Source of the DNA: Brevundimonas sp. UBA7506
GTDB lineage: Bacteria > Pseudomonadota > Alphaproteobacteria > Caulobacterales > Caulobacteraceae
DNA length: 64,000 bases
Assembly (NCBI RefSeq): GCF_002479495.1
Contig: NZ_DLNQ01000007.1
Span: 1 to 64,000, forward strand
Direction: 5' to 3'
In this document: piece by piece, positions 60,810 through 64,000 of the stretch
Layout: every line of letters begins with the position of its first letter
How positions within the stretch are numbered: the stretch's first letter is position 1
Made by a program: the position numbers and the translations under genes
The notes under the pieces: generated by a model
Databases searched by the model: none
Told to the model about the DNA's origin: nothing
What the model saw: the letters and a program-made list of their open reading frames with translations, nothing else

Positions 60810-61890
60810 ACCCACCTATTCCATTCCTCGCCTTCCGCCGAAGGGGGACCTTGAAACGGCCGCGGTGCTTCGCGAAGCGGCTCGCGCGCACCGCCATCTG
60901 GCGGAATTGAAGGGGCGCGCCCGGAGTATTCCGAACCAGGCCATCCTCATCGACACGCTCGCGCTTCAGGAGGCGAAGGCGAGTTCGGAAGTCGAGAATA
61001 TCGTCACGACCCAGGACGAGCTGTTTCAGGCGAGCCTGCACTGGGATGGCGCCGGCTCCGCCGCGGCCAAGGAGGTCGCCAGTTATCGTGACGCCCTTAA
61101 GAGGGGGTGGGACCAGCTCCACGTGAACCAGGGGCTGCTGACCAACAATGTCATCGTCGAGATGTTTCAGGTGCTCAAGCGGACGGATGAAGGTTTCCGC
61201 GCGACGCCCGGGACGGCTCTGCGCCATCAGGCAACGGGCGAGCTCGTTTACGTGCCGCCACAGGATCGCCGGGAGATCGAGGCCCAGATGACGGCTCTCG
61301 AAGCCTTCATCAACGACGACGCGGCAAGCGATCTGGACCCGCTCGTGAAGATGGCGCTCATCCATCACCAGTTCGAAAGCATCCACCCCTTCTCGGACGG
61401 CAACGGCAGGATCGGCCGGATCCTGAACGTCCTCTACCTGACGCGAACGGGGCTACTGGACATCCCGGTGCTCTATCTCAGCCGCTATGTGACGGCCAAC
61501 AAGGCGGACTATTACCAGATGCTGCAGAGCGTTCGGGACAACGGCGACTGGGAGCCCTGGTTGCTCTACATGCTCCGTGCCGTATCCACGACGTCCCGCC
61601 AGACATTAGCTCTGATCGACGGCATGAGCGCCTTGATGGCGGACTACAAGCAACGGCTGCGGGCGCACGCGACAATCCGCTATTCGCAGGATCTGCTGAA
61701 CAACCTGTTCCGGCACCCCTACACGCGGATCGAGTTCCTCCAAAACGATCTCGACGTCACCCGTCAAACCGCTGCCAAGTATCTCGACCAACTCGCCATT
61801 GCGGGGTTTGTTGAGAAGCATCAGGCCGGCAGGAACAACTACTACATCAACCGCCCCCTGGTGGACCTGCTGATGCGAGTGTCGGACTGA
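60802..61890 (+). CDS. Fic/DOC family AMP-transferase-type protein with winged helix
   Basis: A 362-residue Fic protein. The active-site motif HPFSDGNGRIGR is at 195-206. An inhibitory helix motif S-x-x-x-E-N (SSEVEN, 61-66) is N-terminal, so it is a class II, self-inhibited enzyme. An N-terminal Fic_N segment (YSIPRLPPKGDLETAAVLREAARAHRHLAEL) precedes it. The C-terminus (about 290-360: EFLQNDLDVTRQTAAKYLDQLAIAGFVEK) is a winged helix. Such proteins usually AMPylate targets and may regulate their own gene. No toxin partner gene is adjacent. ATG 60802 lies inside an operator-like half-site. Confidence 0.92.
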   Translation: MLKPTYSIPRLPPKGDLETAAVLREAARAHRHLAELKGRARSIPNQAILIDTLALQEAKASSEVENIVTTQDELFQASLHWDGAGSAAAKEVASYRDALKRGWDQLHVNQGLLTNNVIVEMFQVLKRTDEGFRATPGTALRHQATGELVYVPPQDRREIEAQMTALEAFINDDAASDLDPLVKMALIHHQFESIHPFSDGNGRIGRILNVLYLTRTGLLDIPVLYLSRYVTANKADYYQMLQSVRDNGDWEPWLLYMLRAVSTTSRQTLALIDGMSALMADYKQRLRAHATIRYSQDLLNNLFRHPYTRIEFLQNDLDVTRQTAAKYLDQLAIAGFVEKHQAGRNNYYINRPLVDLLMRVSD

Positions 61891-61972
61891 GCGGGGAAAA
61901 CGCGGTCTGTCTGTCGGTCATCAGAATCCACCAGCGGTAAGCAGACGCAGAATGAGAGGGGCGGGAGGGCAA

Positions 61973-62028
61973 GATAAAAGAGGGGCGTGTTCGCTTCGCT
62001 TTTATCCTTTCGTTTCCACTCGTTAGTG
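61973..62028. other. Candidate origin of transfer (oriT) before the relaxase gene
   Basis: GATAAAAG (61973-61980) and CTTTTATC (61999-62006) form a perfect 8-bp inverted repeat with 18 bases between, followed by CTTTCG. A second hairpin CACT-CGTT-AGTG follows (62017-62028). The 217-bp gap before the relaxase is otherwise gene-free. An inverted repeat next to a nic site beside the relaxase gene is the common oriT layout. The nick position is not known. Confidence 0.4.
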
Positions 62029-62107
62029 AGCGTTCTCTACCGGTTCTGCGACTTGTGACGACTTGCGGCGGTTGAGAGCGGCTTTGCACCTCCTGGGAGG
62101 CGTCGTC

Positions 62108-63355
62108 ATGACCGTCCGCAGCATCATCGAAGACCGCATGTCCGCCCTGTCCGCCTCGGCGGATGGCGAGCTTCAGGTACGCCTCGCGACGAGCGTGAAG
62201 CGAGACGGCTCTGTCCGGACGTCGATGCTGAAGCGGCTCTCGTCGTCGATGCGGTTCAGCTATGGCGCCAGGGCCGGGGCGCTGAAGACGGCCGCGAAGC
62301 GATCCGGCATCGCCTTCCGCGTGGACGTGCGCCAGCGGGTCATCGTCAAGGCGCTGGTGTCGCGACACAAGGGCAAGGGCATGGCGCGCGCCGGGGCGCT
62401 GGCCGCCCATGTCCGTTATCTCTCTCGTGAGGGCGCCGGCCACGAAGGGAAGGCGGGGACCTTCTTCGATCGGAACGAGGAGGCGGTGGACGGTGCGGAG
62501 CGCATCAAGGACTGGGCCGAGCATCGGCACCATTTCCGCTTCATCATCTCGCCGGAGCACGGCGACCGGATCGCCGACCTTCAGGATTACGTGCGCGATG
62601 TCATGGGCCGGGTCTGCGCCGACCTAGGCGAACCGGAACTGCCGTGGATGGCGGTCTGCCACTACGACACCGACCAGCCCCACGCCCATGTCCTCCTGCC
62701 GGGGCGGCGGGCGAACGAGCGGGACCTGGTCATTCCCCGCGACTATGTCGCCTACGGCTTCCGGGCGCGGGCCCAGGAGGCGGCGCAGGAACGATTGGGC
62801 GACCTGTCACGGCTCGACGCGGAACGTCGCGTCTGGCGCGAGACGCAGAGAGATGGCTTCACCAGCTTCGACCGGCGGCTTCTGGCGTCCATGGACGGGG
62901 AGGGGGTGGTCGGCGACGCCGTGGGCGGCAAGAGCGCCTGGGCGGCGCTGACCCGTGGTCGGCTGGCCCATCTGGAGGCTCTGGGCCTGGCCGAGCGTGA
63001 GGGGCGGTGCTTCAGGCTCAATGAGGACCTCGAGGGCGAACTGCGGCGGCTGCAGATTTCCAAGGACGTCATACGCACCCTCAACCAGCGTCGGCTGGAG
63101 ACAGGCCAGACCGCCGAGATCTTCCGGGAGGGCAGGGTGACCGGCAAGGTGATGAAGGCGGGCTTCCACGACGAGCTCGGCGTTTCGCCGTTTGCGGTTG
63201 TCAGGGATGCCCAAGGCGTCGAGCACTATGCGCGGCTGGCGGTGGGGGCGGCCTTGCCGGCGGTCGGCGCCCCGGCGACGCTGGGCATGGACGCACGCGG
63301 CGTGGCGCAGGTCATCCCGGGCATTGGGCGAGGCGGGGAGGGCCTGGGGCTGTAA
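62108..63355 (+). CDS. Relaxase, VirD2/DUF3363 type, short form
   Basis: Conjugative DNA-nicking enzyme. The 415-residue product shows an ARAGALAAHVRYLSREGAG segment (about 92-110) and HHFRFIISPEHGDRIADLQDYVRDVM. The metal-binding motif is CHYDTDQPHAHVLL (His185, Asp187, His192, His194). The following DUF3363-like region is present in part. Relatives usually have 550-700 residues, so the C-terminus is short. I chose ATG 62108, with GGGAGG upstream. A tyrosine in the N-terminal helices should be the nicking residue, but I cannot assign it. A weak hairpin (63364-63382) follows. Confidence 0.88.
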   Translation: MTVRSIIEDRMSALSASADGELQVRLATSVKRDGSVRTSMLKRLSSSMRFSYGARAGALKTAAKRSGIAFRVDVRQRVIVKALVSRHKGKGMARAGALAAHVRYLSREGAGHEGKAGTFFDRNEEAVDGAERIKDWAEHRHHFRFIISPEHGDRIADLQDYVRDVMGRVCADLGEPELPWMAVCHYDTDQPHAHVLLPGRRANERDLVIPRDYVAYGFRARAQEAAQERLGDLSRLDAERRVWRETQRDGFTSFDRRLLASMDGEGVVGDAVGGKSAWAALTRGRLAHLEALGLAEREGRCFRLNEDLEGELRRLQISKDVIRTLNQRRLETGQTAEIFREGRVTGKVMKAGFHDELGVSPFAVVRDAQGVEHYARLAVGAALPAVGAPATLGMDARGVAQVIPGIGRGGEGLGL

Positions 63356-63373
63356 GCTGAAGCCGCGCCCCAG

Positions 63374-63667
63374 TCAGGGGCGGGCTTCTTCTCCATGGCG
63401 TGGCGCGCTCCATCCGCCCGAGCGCCGGGGCTGGCTGGAGGACGAGCGAAGGGCCGTCAGCTGGCTGCGCGCCCATTCATGCAGCTTCTGGCGTGGATAG
63501 TAGGGCGTGCGGCCAAGATGCATGCAGGGCGGGCCGTCGGATCGGGTGCTGAAGATCTTGGCCAGGGTGGCCGGTGAGCGGCGTATGCCCATGCGCAACA
63601 GTTCGGTGGACGCCTCCTTGCGGTTCAGCAAGATGTCTTCCGTCTCCCCAAGGTATAGGCCAGTCAT
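63374..63667 (-). CDS. AlpA/excisionase-like helix-turn-helix protein
   Basis: A 97-residue DNA-binding protein. LLNRKEASTELLRMGIRRSPATLAKIFSTRSDGPPCMHLGRTPYYPRQKLHEWARSQ is a winged helix-turn-helix of the MerR_1/AlpA type, the group used by integrative elements to activate excision. The tail is Ser/Arg/Gly-rich. I chose ATG 63667, preceded by GAGGAGC. It is convergent with the relaxase gene. A repeat array and DnaA box lie upstream in its promoter region. Confidence 0.8.
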   Translation of the reverse strand: MTGLYLGETEDILLNRKEASTELLRMGIRRSPATLAKIFSTRSDGPPCMHLGRTPYYPRQKLHEWARSQLTALRSSSSQPRRSGGWSAPRHGEEARP

Positions 63668-63704
63668 TGCGTGTGCTCCTCTGTGAGGGGCTATCCGGCG
63701 ACGA

Positions 63705-63713
63705 TTATCCACA
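63705..63713 (+). promoter_or_regulatory. Perfect DnaA box TTATCCACA
   Basis: An exact match to the consensus DnaA box, 38 bases upstream of the AlpA-like gene and 38 bases from the phased repeat array at 63751-63792. One such site can occur by chance, but the pairing with repeats is suggestive. Confidence 0.55.
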
Positions 63714-63750
63714 GGCGGTCAATGCGAGCGCTTGAGGGCGATCACGGACA

Positions 63751-63792
63751 GGATCGTTTCAGGAATGTTCAGGCTGTTTCAGGCGGTTTCAA
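63751..63792. repeat. Four 10-bp-phased GTTTCAGG-type repeats
   Basis: GGATCGTTTC, AGGAATGTTC, AGGCTGTTTC and AGGCGGTTTC follow each other with exact 10-bp spacing (TTC at 63758, 63768, 63778 and 63788). The sites face the same side of the DNA helix. They lie between the AlpA-like gene and the gene ending at 63858. They look like iterons or a cooperative operator. Confidence 0.6.
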
Positions 63793-63857
63793 CACGTCCG
63801 ATCCGTTCACGCGGTCTCTCGCGAACGTGATGGGAGGCAGCCGTTTGCGTCCACAGA

Positions 63858-64000
63858 TCAGGCGGTCTCGGCCTTCGCTTTCAGCTCGGCGATCCTAGAT
63901 TGGCAGAGGCTGGCGACGAGGTCGCGCAGGATGCGGGCGCGGGCCGTCAGCCAGTCTAGGTCCTCGGCCGAGGCGTCGTACTGGTCGCTATAACGGGCCT
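63858..64000 (-). CDS. C-terminal part of an unrecognised mobile-element protein
   Basis: On the minus strand the frame is open from the window edge to a TGA at 63858-63860. The last 46 codons read ...ARYSDQYDASAEDLDWLTARA, then RILRDLVASLCQSRIAELK and AKAETA. It is helical and acidic. The start lies beyond the window. The codon use and position upstream of the AlpA-like gene support a real gene. I do not recognise the family. Confidence 0.65.
   Translation of the reverse strand, partial: ARYSDQYDASAEDLDWLTARARILRDLVASLCQSRIAELKAKAETA

Larger units (their letters stand above)
59294..64000. mobile_element. Left part of an integrative and mobilisable element (continues past window)
   Basis: From the end of the HNH gene the content switches to mobility functions: tyrosine recombinase, Fic enzyme, oriT-like region, relaxase, AlpA-like DNA-binding protein and a further minus-strand gene. 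The base composition and codon use of fic and int differ visibly from the preceding core genes. No tRNA or direct-repeat attachment site was found at the left edge. The exact boundary is not known; I put it at the HNH stop. The right end lies outside the window. Confidence 0.75.

Noticed and set aside
61847..62560. 237-codon minus-strand frame over the oriT-like gap and relaxase start
   Set aside because: Most of it is antisense of the relaxase; the rest crosses the structured non-coding gap. No ribosome site or domain.
63751..63792. CRISPR array
   Set aside because: The repeats are 10 bp and contiguous with no spacers, and no cas gene is present. No other CRISPR-like array was seen in the window.

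Overview
The window is a high-G+C chromosomal segment of an alphaproteobacterium. The gene content and order fit the Caulobacterales, most likely a Brevundimonas-type organism. Supporting evidence is the tolB-pal-cpoB-tilS-ftsH run, the alphaproteobacterial ccmIEFH-degP-regulator-kinase-glnE order, a PleC-like sensor kinase, and families of intergenic palindromic repeats. The species call is inference from content, not from a database match.

Layout. 1-7.4 kb: the end of the Tol-Pal cell-envelope module (tolB, pal, a DUF3667 membrane gene, cpoB), then tilS and ftsH. 7.4-14.4 kb: housekeeping and membrane genes (acyltransferase, a membrane protein with a small winged-helix regulator, an Rnk-like gene, folP, sugE, thiD, a nucleotidyltransferase), punctuated by large inverted-repeat elements. 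14.4-17.1 kb: a PhoP/FeuP-like two-component system preceded by a small periplasmic protein, with direct-repeat operator candidates in the divergent promoter region. 17.2-20.7 kb: an A+T-rich membrane-protein gene, a probable secreted HExxH metallopeptidase and an unknown gene. 20.7-31.5 kb: cytochrome c maturation (ccmI, ccmE, ccmF, ccmH), degP, a second two-component pair and glnE. 31.6-33.8 kb: an EF-hand protein, a sigma factor, an anti-sigma-like protein and a Spy/CnrX-like periplasmic sensor. 33.9-59.3 kb: mixed core genes (serine hydrolase, PleC-like kinase, CBS and VWA proteins, K+/H+ antiporter, pncB, photolyase, ubiA, ppk2, csp, gluQRS, ribosomal-oxygenase-like cupin, alkA-like, HNH nuclease).

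59.3-64.0 kb: the edge of an integrative mobile element. It carries a tyrosine recombinase with two copies of a palindromic operator candidate, a self-inhibited Fic enzyme with a C-terminal winged helix and its own inverted-repeat operator candidate, an oriT-like structured region, a short VirD2/DUF3363-type relaxase, an AlpA/excisionase-like DNA-binding protein, and a 10-bp-phased repeat array beside a perfect DnaA box. The far end of the element lies outside the window.

The most notable observations are: a palindromic repeat captured in frame inside tilS (comparable to Rickettsia palindromic elements); the regulatory architecture of the mobile element; the phased repeats with a DnaA box; the paired PhoP-type direct repeats; and the cryptic gluzincin-like secreted protein. 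No rRNA, tRNA or CRISPR array was seen.
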